Assembly: GCA_052400685.1 (NCBI GenBank)
Contig: JBQTGJ010000001.1
Source of the DNA: CAZHHH01 sp052400685
GTDB lineage: Bacteria > Bacteroidota > Bacteroidia > Bacteroidales > Marinilabiliaceae
Reading direction: 5' to 3' (one strand)
Length of the DNA stretch: 64,000 nucleotides
A program made the position numbers and the translations under genes. The notes beneath the pieces were generated by a model. That model searched no databases and was not told the DNA's origin. It saw nothing but the letters and a program-made list of their open reading frames with translations. Every line of letters starts with the position of its first letter. Within the stretch, counting starts at the first letter, position 1. Positions 1 to 8,233 of this stretch are shown here, piece after piece.

Positions 1-2376
1 TTCTTTTTCTTCGCTGTCGTTATCGTTTACTTCAAAAATTCCAACGTAAGGAAATTCTGCTCCTTTATATATAATGGACTGTTTTTCATATTGCGGAATG
101 GAGATATGATATCTGGTTTTAAACCATGCACCGCTAATGGTTATTCGGGTCTGTATTTGATTTATTTTTGGTGTCACCAGCTGATATTCCAACCCTTTTT
201 TGTGAAGTTCAGAGCCGTTTACGTATTGGCTGAAGTTGTATAGCTGGCTTTTTTCCTCCGAAGTAAAAAGGTCAATAGTGGGTGGTGATTTCAGATTAGT
301 TGATGCGACGGATGTGGCGTCGTAATAATTGTAAGTATACGACACAAATTGGGATGCGGCAACAATTCCATTGTCGAGAAATTCATCAAAAAGCGATAGC
401 GAAAGACGCGTTTTTCCTATGTGGGCATCCAATCCTATTTCTTTTTTAAGATTTGTGACAGGCTGGAGATTATAATTGGTACGGTCTTCAATTTCTGTCA
501 TTACGTATAATTGGCGCAGATCAGGGTTTTGAGAATAATAGTTGAGTTCAACAATGTCGAAATATTCTTTCTGGGGATAGAGCATCGCAAGCGACGGCAT
601 GCGTGTCATTTGTCCCAGGGCGGCATTGACTGTGACACTAACCTTGCGTCCGGCAACCCTGATGTTTGGTGCGGTATAGGAAATATGTCCGCGTAAATCC
701 ATGAAGTGTTTTCCGTGCATCTCAAAATCCGGACTCAGACCCGGAAGCATCTGAACTCTGACTCCGGGTTTCATCTTAATACGATGTTCATCTATTCTGA
801 AGGTTAATTCTTCTTCAGCATAAAGTGAGAGGTTGTTGAGGGCCGGGACGTTGCTGAAATTGTATGGTCTGCCTCCTTGTGTCGGGGAAATGGGGCGGGA
901 AACATCAAACTGGTCTCCTTTTCCGATGTTTTTAAGATATTGCCAGTCAATACCGCTGTTAAATTGATGCCTAAAGCTGTTTTGTGTTCCGTTTAATGAA
1001 AAATCCAACGAGGCATAGATATTTAAGGGCTGGTCATCTCTCTCGAAATTGGCTTCGTAACGCGATGGCAGGTATTCGCCGTAACTTTTTCCTTCTTGCG
1101 TAGCGGTGGGAATGGGTTGGGGGCCTGTTAAGGAAACTATTTTTTCCCTAATGATGGCGTTCTTTGTGTGACTCGCTTTTATTTTTAACGCCAATATTTT
1201 ATTAATATTTCCAGGAACTGTCAGTTTACTTTGAATGCTTAAGTCTGTTTTAGATAGACTTGAACGATATTCATCTTTCATCCCGTAATTTAACTGCGGG
1301 TCATCCTTGTCGCGATCAATGGTTAGAAGATAATCCAGACCTGTTTTCAACATTATGGTGCTTTCTCCAATGTTATAATAGTTAGAATATCGCAGGGAAG
1401 ACTGGTTTCTAAGATAGGATTCGAGCGGATTTCGAGGGTCGGCTTTATACGACAAAAGTTCTGTCCCTATATTCAGAATGCCGCGATTTTTTCCAAGATT
1501 TATGCCTTTACTGATTGCGAAGACTTTGTTTGTCAGGTCGGTCTTGGCACGCGCTGTAAGGTGTGTTGCTCCCCATTTTCGGGTTATGATAATCGCCCCC
1601 GAGGACAGATTGCCCTGTTTTACCGACGGTAGGCCACGTATAATTTCAACTTGCTCAATATCATCAGTAGGAATCTGACGCATATCAATACCATTTGCCA
1701 CATTGATGCGGCCCTCGACCTTGATGTTGGTTGATGACAAATTGTTGCCCTCCATAGACGCATCGGTGCTGACTGGCATGCCATCTACATAAAAAGCGGT
1801 GCCATAAGCGGTGTTGTCGTCATTGTCAACCTGACGGAGGCTGATGCTATTGATTTTTGATAAATCTTGTTTCTCCCAGCGGTATCCCGGTAATAATTCC
1901 TGTAAATCACCAAAACTTGATGGTTGAAGGTGCTGCATGGCTTCCCGGTTGATGATTGATGTCCCCGATTCATTGGCTTTTTCGATGGCCGTTACGGTTA
2001 CTTCTTTAATTTTGAGATTGAGATCAGACAGGTATATGGTTTGACTCCATTCGTCTTGAAAATTAATTTCTTGTTCGATGTTTTTATAGCCAAGGCAATG
2101 AACCACCAATGTGTATGTGCCCGAAGCTATGTTTATAAAGCTGAAGTTGCCTTTTGTATCTGTATATTGCCACCGGTTTAATTCTTTTATGCCTACAGCA
2201 GCATATTGGATGGGCTCATTATTGCTTTTTTCAATAACGGTCCCCGAAATAGTATGGTTTTGCTGTGCAAATGATTGTGCCGATAATATGGCAAGCAGCA
2301 AAAAAACTACACCCTTTTTTGCTGTCAGTTTGAGAATTCGGTTTCTTTTTAATATTCCTGTATTTTGCAACTTCAA
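1..2376 (-). CDS. TonB-dependent outer-membrane receptor, 3' end outside the window
   Basis: Reading the minus strand from about 2376 to the window edge gives one uninterrupted frame of about 790 residues. It starts with a hydrophobic signal segment (VVFLLLAILSAQSFAQ), then a carboxypeptidase-regulatory-like beta sandwich (HTISGTVIEKSNNEPIQYA), a plug domain (LQELLPGYRWEK, VEIIRGLPSVKQGNLSSGAI) and a long beta-barrel rich in alternating aromatic and polar residues. These receptors import siderophores, vitamins or oligosaccharides using TonB energy; the substrate cannot be read here. No in-frame ATG lies between the upstream stop and the signal peptide, so the start is taken as TTG at 2374-2376; other near-cognate codons are possible. 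No SusD partner is visible. The C-terminus is missing because the window begins inside the gene. Confidence 0.88.
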   Translation of the reverse strand, partial: MKLQNTGILKRNRILKLTAKKGVVFLLLAILSAQSFAQQNHTISGTVIEKSNNEPIQYAAVGIKELNRWQYTDTKGNFSFINIASGTYTLVVHCLGYKNIEQEINFQDEWSQTIYLSDLNLKIKEVTVTAIEKANESGTSIINREAMQHLQPSSFGDLQELLPGYRWEKQDLSKINSISLRQVDNDDNTAYGTAFYVDGMPVSTDASMEGNNLSSTNIKVEGRINVANGIDMRQIPTDDIEQVEIIRGLPSVKQGNLSSGAIIITRKWGATHLTARAKTDLTNKVFAISKGINLGKNRGILNIGTELLSYKADPRNPLESYLRNQSSLRYSNYYNIGESTIMLKTGLDYLLTIDRDKDDPQLNYGMKDEYRSSLSKTDLSIQSKLTVPGNINKILALKIKASHTKNAIIREKIVSLTGPQPIPTATQEGKSYGEYLPSRYEANFERDDQPLNIYASLDFSLNGTQNSFRHQFNSGIDWQYLKNIGKGDQFDVSRPISPTQGGRPYNFSNVPALNNLSLYAEEELTFRIDEHRIKMKPGVRVQMLPGLSPDFEMHGKHFMDLRGHISYTAPNIRVAGRKVSVTVNAALGQMTRMPSLAMLYPQKEYFDIVELNYYSQNPDLRQLYVMTEIEDRTNYNLQPVTNLKKEIGLDAHIGKTRLSLSLFDEFLDNGIVAASQFVSYTYNYYDATSVASTNLKSPPTIDLFTSEEKSQLYNFSQYVNGSELHKKGLEYQLVTPKINQIQTRITISGAWFKTRYHISIPQYEKQSIIYKGAEFPYVGIFEVNDNDSEEKE

Positions 2377-2697
2377 TGCAGTATTTTTTTATTGCAAGAC
2401 AAAAATAGAAGATGCGTTTCGAAGCATCAATCCCTATTTATAGGGGGTTTTGAAATGATAATGGAGCACAATAAAGATCCAAATCAGCGCCTGACAGGGG
2501 TATCGTTTAGTGAAATACTAACTTTTGTTGTTATAAAGGGACATCCCTTTAAATGGGGATCCTGAAGCGCCAGGTAATTTATGACTGTTGTTTGTATCTA
2601 AAGTTTATTACTATTGTACCATCTCTCAGACTTGCACATTTTACCGAAATACACAAATGAAAAGAGAATATGCATATCAGTAAAACAGATTCGTTTT
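2377..2697. other. Intergenic region between divergent receptor and transposase genes
   Basis: About 320 bases without a convincing gene. It holds two short inverted repeats: CCCTAT/ATAGGG near 2431-2445 and AAAGGG/CCCTTT near 2537-2552. Short frames here have no recognisable content. The promoter of the receptor must lie here, but I cannot place it confidently. Confidence 0.4.
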
Positions 2698-3330
2698 ATG
2701 AGTGAAGAAAAATTTAAACATAAATACAGGATAAAATCAGCGCGGCATCCGGATTGGGATTATGCAAATTTTGGGGCCTATTTTGTAACCATTTGTACAC
2801 ACAACAGGAGATGTTATTTTGGAGATATTATAGATGGGTCAATGATTTTGTCTGAAATTGGTAAAATTGTCGAAACCGAATGGTTAAAAACGTTTGAAAT
2901 GCGCCCGGATATGAATTTACAAATGGGCGAATATGTTATTATGCCCAATCATTTCCATGCCATCATTATTATTGGAGAAAATGAATATAATACCAAACGT
3001 GGTGATGATGGTTGTGGTGGCGGTGATGATGAATGTGGTGATGATGGTTGTGGTTCCCGTAGAGACGCAATGCATTGCGTCTCTACGCCCCATCCCACCC
3101 CTCATCCCACCACCAATAAATTCGGCCCGCAATCAAAAAATTTGGCATCCATTATTCGGGGTTTTAAAATTGGGGTGACGAAAAATGTTCATAAAATTCA
3201 TCCCGATTTTGCATGGCAATCACGTTTTTACGACAGGATTATTCGAAATAATCATGAATTTGAAAATGTGAGGGCCTATATTTATAATAATCCCCAAAAT
3301 TGGGTAAAAGAGAACCTGAAGAAACGATGA
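2698..3330 (+). CDS. REP-associated tyrosine transposase (RAYT, Y1/HUH, IS200-like)
   Basis: 210 residues from ATG 2698. A longer frame opens at 2614, but the family-like sequence begins with MSEEKFKHKYRIKSARHPDW. The HUH motif is in MPNHFHAIIII and the catalytic-tyrosine region is FYDRIIRNNHEF...RAYIYNNPQNW, both diagnostic of RAYT Y1 transposases, which cleave and join single-stranded DNA at REP hairpins. Between them, at about residues 100-130, is an unusual Gly/Asp/Cys-rich tract followed by RRDAMHCVST, which is encoded by a perfect DNA palindrome (see the separate entry). The frame stays open through the insertion, so the protein may be functional. No partner gene is adjacent, and RAYT genes normally stand alone. 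Confidence 0.88.
   Translation: MSEEKFKHKYRIKSARHPDWDYANFGAYFVTICTHNRRCYFGDIIDGSMILSEIGKIVETEWLKTFEMRPDMNLQMGEYVIMPNHFHAIIIIGENEYNTKRGDDGCGGGDDECGDDGCGSRRDAMHCVSTPHPTPHPTTNKFGPQSKNLASIIRGFKIGVTKNVHKIHPDFAWQSRFYDRIIRNNHEFENVRAYIYNNPQNWVKENLKKR
3001..3056 (+). repeat. Low-complexity GGTGATGATGGTTGTGGT-type tandem repeat inside the transposase gene
   Basis: The tract repeats GGTGATGAT and GGTTGTGGT blocks in frame and codes for Gly, Asp and Cys residues immediately before the palindrome. Typical family members do not need this tract between the HUH and tyrosine motifs, so it looks like a local expansion. It could change length by slippage. Confidence 0.6.
3058..3087. repeat. 30-bp perfect palindrome (REP-like) inside the transposase gene
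   Basis: The arms CGTAGAGACGCAATG and CATTGCGTCTCTACG are exact reverse complements with no loop. The element is in frame and is translated as RRDAMHCVST. Palindromes of this GTAGAGACG... type are, to my knowledge, common dispersed REP-like elements in Bacteroidota and cyanobacteria. Here one sits within a gene for an enzyme class that acts on REP hairpins. Confidence 0.85.
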
Positions 3331-3690
3331 ACGGAATGTTATCAAAAGACAGATCGAATTATCGATATACTTTGTCGCGATGACGGTATTAGCGGACCAA
3401 TGCGTTAACCTGACCAATTTCATGAATTTTATTTTTGAAAAAGACGGGTTGGTCTCAAGGAGTCTGAGACTACTGTCTCAAGGTGTTCGGGGTTACTACC
3501 TCAAGGCGTGCAGTCCATTTTGTTATAAAAATGCAAAGATTTTGACCACTATAATGCCGGCTGTGAACCACCAGAAAACCTTTTTCCCGGCACCATAAAT
3601 AGTTCAGAGATAGCCTGGAAGATCAATATTACGGCATATATGTCGGCTATGGGTCCCCATTCTTTGACCTGATTTTCGTGTAGTTGGCTC
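3331..3690. other. Intergenic region with no recognised gene
   Basis: About 360 bases after the transposase. It includes an open stretch at 3380-3598 with no recognisable protein content and the direct repeat-like phrase TCAAGGAGTCT...TCAAGGTGTTC near 3453-3490. I see no RNA gene or convincing promoter. Confidence 0.35.
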
Positions 3691-3864
3691 ATGATAAAGC
3701 CCAAGGCTGAAACCGGGATGTTATTCCATATTGCTCCATTTAAGGAACGAGAACTCGACGGCTACGTGTCTCCGCCGCCTTCGACAGAACCTGATTGCGA
3801 CCTGAATAAGTTTTTAGAAACTAGGTTAAAGAAAAAAGCAACTTATTTTGAAACACGTAATTAA
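3691..3864 (+). CDS. Possible small or relict protein (57 aa), unknown
   Basis: ATG at 3691 opens a 57-codon frame (MIKPKAETGMLFHIAPFKER...) ending at TAA 3862-3864. The frame continues upstream only to a stop at 3670-3672. Composition is protein-like, with a Pro-rich middle (YVSPPPSTEPDC) and a Lys-rich end, but I recognise no family. It could be the tail of a decayed gene next to the transposase or a chance frame. Confidence 0.2.
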   Translation: MIKPKAETGMLFHIAPFKERELDGYVSPPPSTEPDCDLNKFLETRLKKKATYFETRN

Positions 3865-3922
3865 AACTACTGGACAGGGTTCAGATTACTCTCCCCTTCC
3901 TTTTTACTTGATAAAGAAATTT

Positions 3923-3930
3923 TATCTTTG
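3923..3930 (+). promoter_or_regulatory. Bacteroidota -7 promoter motif TATCTTTG upstream of the GT2 gene
   Basis: TATCTTTG fits TAnnTTTG and lies 25 bases before the ATG at 3955. It overlaps a TTG that would extend the coding frame upstream, which argues that the real start is the ATG. A well-spaced -33 TTTG is not obvious. Confidence 0.5.
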
Positions 3931-3954
3931 CGATATTATCTATTAAATAAAAAA

Positions 3955-4710
3955 ATGGAATATTTATCTGTTGTAATTATCACCAAAAATAACGAATCAA
4001 TTATCGAAAAGTGCTTGCAATCTGTAGCATGGGCAGATGAGATTGTTGTTATAGACTCTGGATCAACAGATAACACTATTGGTATTTGCAACAAATATAA
4101 ATGCAAAGTTATAAAAAGTGATTGGTTAGGTTTTGGTCGTACAAAGCAATTAGCTGTAGAACATGCTTCACATAATTGGATATTTTCAATTGATTCTGAT
4201 GAAGTGTGTACGAAAAAATTAAAAGAAGAGATTATTCAAATAATTAATAATGAAAATGTAGTATCTGGATACCGTATTAAAAGACAGACCTATTATTTAG
4301 ATAAGCCAATACGTTATTGTGGCTGGCAAAATGATTATCCATTAAGATTATTTCGTAGAGACAAAGGTACTTTCAACTCTAATGAAATTCATGAATTTGT
4401 TGAACTGGAAGGTGAAATTAAAACTATTCCGTCTTTATTATTACACTACTCATTCCCAACAATTTCATCACACTTCGAAAAAATGAACAAATACTCCTCC
4501 CTTAGTGCCAAGGTCTCGTTCGAAAAAAACAAACAATCTTCTTTATTATCTGCACTATTAAAAGGTTCCTTTAAATTCTTTAAAATGTATATTCTTCAGT
4601 TGGGTTTTATGGACGGAATGACTGGTTTAATACTTTCAAAGAACTCTGCATTTGGCGTTTATATGAAATATATAAAGATTTACGAATTGAATAAAAAACA
4701 GCATGTTTAA
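3955..4710 (+). CDS. Family 2 glycosyltransferase, LPS-core WaaE/KdtX-like
   Basis: 251 residues from ATG 3955. The N-terminus is the GT-A nucleotide-sugar fold (LSVVIITKNNESIIEKCLQS, then EIVVIDSGSTDNT), and the metal-binding DxD-like segment is IDSDEV. The order and length match the KdtX/WaaE group that adds a sugar to lipopolysaccharide core. The C-terminal part (YILQLGFMDGMTGLI) is the usual amphipathic tail of this group. The next glycosyltransferase follows 18 bases later on the same strand, so the two are probably co-transcribed. The gene is visibly more AT-rich than the signalling genes further on, which may reflect transfer. The acceptor and sugar cannot be read. Confidence 0.82.
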   Translation: MEYLSVVIITKNNESIIEKCLQSVAWADEIVVIDSGSTDNTIGICNKYKCKVIKSDWLGFGRTKQLAVEHASHNWIFSIDSDEVCTKKLKEEIIQIINNENVVSGYRIKRQTYYLDKPIRYCGWQNDYPLRLFRRDKGTFNSNEIHEFVELEGEIKTIPSLLLHYSFPTISSHFEKMNKYSSLSAKVSFEKNKQSSLLSALLKGSFKFFKMYILQLGFMDGMTGLILSKNSAFGVYMKYIKIYELNKKQHV

Positions 4711-4728
4711 CCTATTTTTAAATCAAAA

Positions 4729-5814
4729 ATGACCCAACACAAAACTATTTGTTTTATAAACTCGGTTAAATCATGGGGTGGCGGAGAAAAATGGCACTTT
4801 GAAATGGCATTGCGCCTAAAAAATCAAGGCCACAATATTATTTTTATATGCAGGAAGAATAGTGAGCTTGATAAAAAATTGAGGTCGAGCGATATACGGG
4901 TGAAACATTTTGAAATAAGCAACTTGAGCTTTCTTAATCTTTTTAAGATAAATAGTCTCCGTAAATTTTTAGAAATAACTGAGGTAGAAATATTAATCAT
5001 GAATTTTTCGGCCGATATTAAAACAGCCGGACCCGCAGCTAAAATGGCAGGAGTAAGGAGAATTATTTACCGAAGAGGGAGTGCAATTCCCATAAAAAAC
5101 TCAATCCTGAACAGGTTGCTTTTTAAAAAAGTACTTACAGATATTATTGCAAATTCAGAAGCTACAAAAAAAACAATACTTCAGAACAACCCAAATCTTT
5201 TCAACGCAGAAAAAATAAGGGTAATATATAATGGAATAGATATAGACAAAACAGATAGCTCAATATTTTATAAAAGAAGGAATAACGAAATTTTATTGGG
5301 CAACGCTGGTCGGTTGGTTCATCAAAAAGGCCAACGTTTTCTAATCGAAATAGCTAAAGCATTAAAAGAAAAAGGGATTAACTTCACCATACTGATTGCA
5401 GGCAATGGTCCTTTAGAAAGAGAATTAGCTGAACAGATAAAAACAGCTGATCTTGAAAACGAAATTAAACTAATGGGTTTTGTAAAAAACATAAATGAGT
5501 TTATGAGGTCAATAGATATATTTCTACTAACCTCACTTTGGGAAGGTTTTGGCTTTGTTCTGGCAGAGGCTATGCTCAATAAAAAGCCAATTGTAGCCTG
5601 GGATATAAGCTCTAATCCAGAGTTAGTAAACCACAATGTAAATGGCTATTTAGCCCCTCCTTTTAAAGTGGAAATATTTACACAACAAATCATTAATCTG
5701 ATAGAGAATCCCGCTAAACAAACCGAGTTTGGTGAAAAAGGGAGAGTTCTGGCTGAAGCAAAATTTTCTTATGACGAAACAACTAATCAGTTATGCCGTT
5801 TTCTAGATATTTAA
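4729..5814 (+). CDS. GT4-family glycosyltransferase
   Basis: 361 residues. The N-terminal Rossmann half starts ICFINSVKSWGGGEKWHFEMA, with the acceptor-side glycine loop. The C-terminal nucleotide-sugar half has LLGNAGRLVHQKGQRFL and the retaining-GT signature LWEGFGFVLAEAMLNKKP, whose E-x7-E pattern is typical of GT4. It probably adds a hexose or deoxyhexose to a surface glycan on the cytoplasmic face. Its end overlaps the convergent gene at 5803-6924 by 12 bases. It shares the WGGGEKW motif near the N-terminus with the GT4 at 9509-10609, suggesting a related acceptor. Confidence 0.85.
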   Translation: MTQHKTICFINSVKSWGGGEKWHFEMALRLKNQGHNIIFICRKNSELDKKLRSSDIRVKHFEISNLSFLNLFKINSLRKFLEITEVEILIMNFSADIKTAGPAAKMAGVRRIIYRRGSAIPIKNSILNRLLFKKVLTDIIANSEATKKTILQNNPNLFNAEKIRVIYNGIDIDKTDSSIFYKRRNNEILLGNAGRLVHQKGQRFLIEIAKALKEKGINFTILIAGNGPLERELAEQIKTADLENEIKLMGFVKNINEFMRSIDIFLLTSLWEGFGFVLAEAMLNKKPIVAWDISSNPELVNHNVNGYLAPPFKVEIFTQQIINLIENPAKQTEFGEKGRVLAEAKFSYDETTNQLCRFLDI

Positions 5815-6924
5815 ACATTGGTTATAAATACTCATAAAGCTATTCCCTATGTATTGGGGCGTAAAACGTTGCGCATAATCGTAACCTTGTTTGATCATAG
5901 AAGACTGCAAATCTTCGTCATTTAGGACCCTCAAAATAGCCTCTTTCAATTCTTCAACATTAGTTGCATCTACATAGATACTAGAAGGACCACCGGCCTC
6001 AGAAAAACAACCATCTTTCGAAGTAATCACGGGGGTGCCGGAAAAAAGAGCTTCTATAATTGGAATTCCAAATCCTTCAAATAAGGAGGGATAAATAAAA
6101 AGTTGGGCCAATTGATAAAGCATAGCCAACTCTTCATTTGAAATTCCTTTTAAAAAGGTGACCTTTGATGCAATATTATTTGCCGCAATATATTCTTTCA
6201 CCTTTTGAGTATAGGATGTTTCGGCTCCAACAATTACAAGATGTGTATCAATGTCTTTAATGGCTTTTATGCCTGTAAGAATATTCTTTCGCTCTTCAAT
6301 TGTCCCAACATTCAAAATAAACTTATCCGGAAGATTAAATTTTTGTTGAACTAAACTTTTAGCCTCAGCTGAAAAATTTTGCTTGAACACATTCTGACAT
6401 CCTTGATATATAACTTTTATTTTTTCAGGTTTAACATCAAAAAACTCCACTATATCATCCTTTGTCTGTTCACTGACAGCGACAATAACATCGGAATTTT
6501 TGACTGCATACTTAGCCTTAATTTTATGAATATGTCTGTCAAAAAAGGTGTAAAATTGGGGGTAACGCAAGAAAATTAAATCATGAATAGTTACAACAAC
6601 AGGGATGCCTGTCTTTTGAATCCCAAGGGGAATTTCTCCGGTTAAGCCATGAAAAACATCAATTTTATCTGCCACAATATCTTTGCAGATATTTTTTTGT
6701 CGCCATAAATTATAAAAGAATGTATTTATTCTGTTTTTTGGCCTTTTTTCAATCACATTGGCCGCAGGAGAAGTAAATAAATTATTCTTAGATGCCTTTG
6801 GATTATATAATAAATACTCATTATCAGGATAATAATGATTCAATATACGAACCAGATCCCTGCTGTAATTGCCCAAACCGGTGCGGTTATGGTATATCCT
6901 TTTCGCATCAAATCCTAGTTTCAT
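5803..6924 (-). CDS. GT4-family glycosyltransferase (WbaZ/mannosyltransferase-like)
   Basis: 373 residues. The start MKLGFDAKRIYHNRTGLGNY is typical of GT4 enzymes that make O-antigen or capsule chains; the donor-site half has FILNVGTIEERKN and LFEGFGIPIIEALFSGTPV. The start codon ATG (6922-6924) lies just downstream of a CATATG-hairpin array, at the position where the next CATATG would fall (GATATGAAA here). It is convergent with the gene at 4729 and has the same direction as the four glycan genes upstream of it. The sugar is not determinable from sequence alone. Confidence 0.85.
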   Translation of the reverse strand: MKLGFDAKRIYHNRTGLGNYSRDLVRILNHYYPDNEYLLYNPKASKNNLFTSPAANVIEKRPKNRINTFFYNLWRQKNICKDIVADKIDVFHGLTGEIPLGIQKTGIPVVVTIHDLIFLRYPQFYTFFDRHIHKIKAKYAVKNSDVIVAVSEQTKDDIVEFFDVKPEKIKVIYQGCQNVFKQNFSAEAKSLVQQKFNLPDKFILNVGTIEERKNILTGIKAIKDIDTHLVIVGAETSYTQKVKEYIAANNIASKVTFLKGISNEELAMLYQLAQLFIYPSLFEGFGIPIIEALFSGTPVITSKDGCFSEAGGPSSIYVDATNVEELKEAILRVLNDEDLQSSMIKQGYDYAQRFTPQYIGNSFMSIYNQCLNI

Positions 6925-6950
6925 ATCTTTATAATTAGATTTTTAAGTTG

Positions 6951-7206
6951 CCATGTGAAACTCACAGGGATAATAATCCACCTTTATGATAGATTTCTCT
7001 CATGTTCGTTTCATATGATTATATTTTGTTTTTTAAGGTCATATGGAACTCGCCAGGATAATCATACTTCTGTGTGTGAATCAATTCCCATGGCTCGTTT
7101 CATATGTTTAAATTTATCTTTCAATGGTCATATGGAACTCTCGATGAATTTTAATCATTCTACTGTGTGTATTTTAGAATGCTAAAATTCATGTTCGTTT
7201 CATATG
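6951..7206 (-). repeat. CATATG-hairpin array 1 (three units, minus orientation)
   Basis: Units at 6951-7017, 7040-7106 and 7129-7206 are separated by linkers of exactly 22 bases. On the minus strand each reads CATATGAAACGA(A/G)C ... GAGTT(C/T)CA(T/C)ATG. The middle unit carries the mini-ORF MKRAMGIDSHTEV. The 78-bp unit 7129-7206 has a strong inner stem (ATGAATTTTA with TAAAATTCAT, CATTCT with AGAATG) around a loop containing ACACACAG. The array fills the gap between the stop of the GT90 gene and the start of the GT4 gene at 5803-6924. Confidence 0.85.
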
Positions 7207-7267
7207 ATTATAATTTATTTTTTTAAGGCCCCTTATTCTTGCGTTGATAAACAGAAGCTTAAACGCT

Positions 7268-8221
7268 TTAATTTCCCTCCATACAATTCTGCATAGTTCT
7301 ATGGAAGTACTGTTGAATTGTCAAAAGGCTAATTAATTTTTCTTGTTTTCTATCCAGGAATTGCTCAACATGTTTGTGAGCATTTTCAATTATTTTCAAT
7401 GCTTCATCTGAGTGTTCCGTATAATAAATCAACTTTTCTTCCAGGTCTGAATAATCATCAGCAATGGAAACATAGTGGTAATCCGGGATTAATGTCCCTT
7501 CCATAAACCAGGTTTCATATCTGGGAACAGGCATTACGGCCAAAGAATTAGATGACATAACCCACTTCAAATTTGTTGCTACATCATTACCTTCCAGACA
7601 TAATATAAACTTGTAATTCAAATGTTGCCGTATAGATGCCTTCGGAACCAACCATTGGGGGTTTCTTCCATCATCATTAATTTTTCCTATATCACAAAGA
7701 GGATGATTATGATATTTCTTTAAAAACAATTCTCTGTTTTTATGCAATGCAAATACTTTTGCCCTACCAAAAAGGATGTTTTTTTTATCTTTAAAAGGTA
7801 CATTATCTTTAACAAAATTGAAATGACGTACTGCATTTAATTTAAGCAATACCGAATTCCGATTATTTGTGCCTACGGGACGACTTTTTACAAAAGCAGG
7901 GACCAAAGGGACCTCTTTTACATCTCCAAAAAGATAATGAAAACGACAATCTCCCTGAAAATAGCGTAAGTATTTAATAAGGTCAAAAAAATAAGTTTTT
8001 AGTTTTGGCCGGTACTTAAATTGATCAATACGAGAGGCCGTATTATCTATTATACTTTCGGGTAAAAGTTTGTTGTAATAGTTAACTCTTTTCAAAATTA
8101 TTTCCTGCTCACAATCCAACATGCCATTGCGAGCACGTTTAAATGCCCCTTTATAAAAGATGTGAGGTATTAAAAGCCGTAAATAATTAGTAAAATAGTA
8201 GCAGAACTTATTTTTACCCAT
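7268..8221 (-). CDS. GT90 (CAP10/LpsA-like) glycosyltransferase
   Basis: 317 residues. The C-terminal half carries the family signature: FILCLEGNDVATNLKWVMSS, then a Pro-Tyr-Glu-Thr segment (VPRYETWFMEG) and DYHYVSIADDYSDLEEKL. This is the pattern of the lipopolysaccharide-modifying LpsA/CAP10 family, which transfers glucose or xylose. It lies 12 bases after the epimerase on the same strand and is very probably co-transcribed with it. No membrane segment is obvious, so it should act at the inner face of the cytoplasmic membrane. The acceptor is unknown. Confidence 0.78.
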   Translation of the reverse strand: MGKNKFCYYFTNYLRLLIPHIFYKGAFKRARNGMLDCEQEIILKRVNYYNKLLPESIIDNTASRIDQFKYRPKLKTYFFDLIKYLRYFQGDCRFHYLFGDVKEVPLVPAFVKSRPVGTNNRNSVLLKLNAVRHFNFVKDNVPFKDKKNILFGRAKVFALHKNRELFLKKYHNHPLCDIGKINDDGRNPQWLVPKASIRQHLNYKFILCLEGNDVATNLKWVMSSNSLAVMPVPRYETWFMEGTLIPDYHYVSIADDYSDLEEKLIYYTEHSDEALKIIENAHKHVEQFLDRKQEKLISLLTIQQYFHRTMQNCMEGN

Positions 8222-8233
8222 AATCTGAATTCT

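Noticed and set aside
511..2443. Plus-strand frames over the TonB receptor
   Set aside because: They are antisense to a continuous, motif-bearing receptor frame.
3928..3954. Upstream TTG start of the GT2 gene
   Set aside because: The TTG coincides with the last bases of the -7 promoter motif, so it would be at or before the transcription start.
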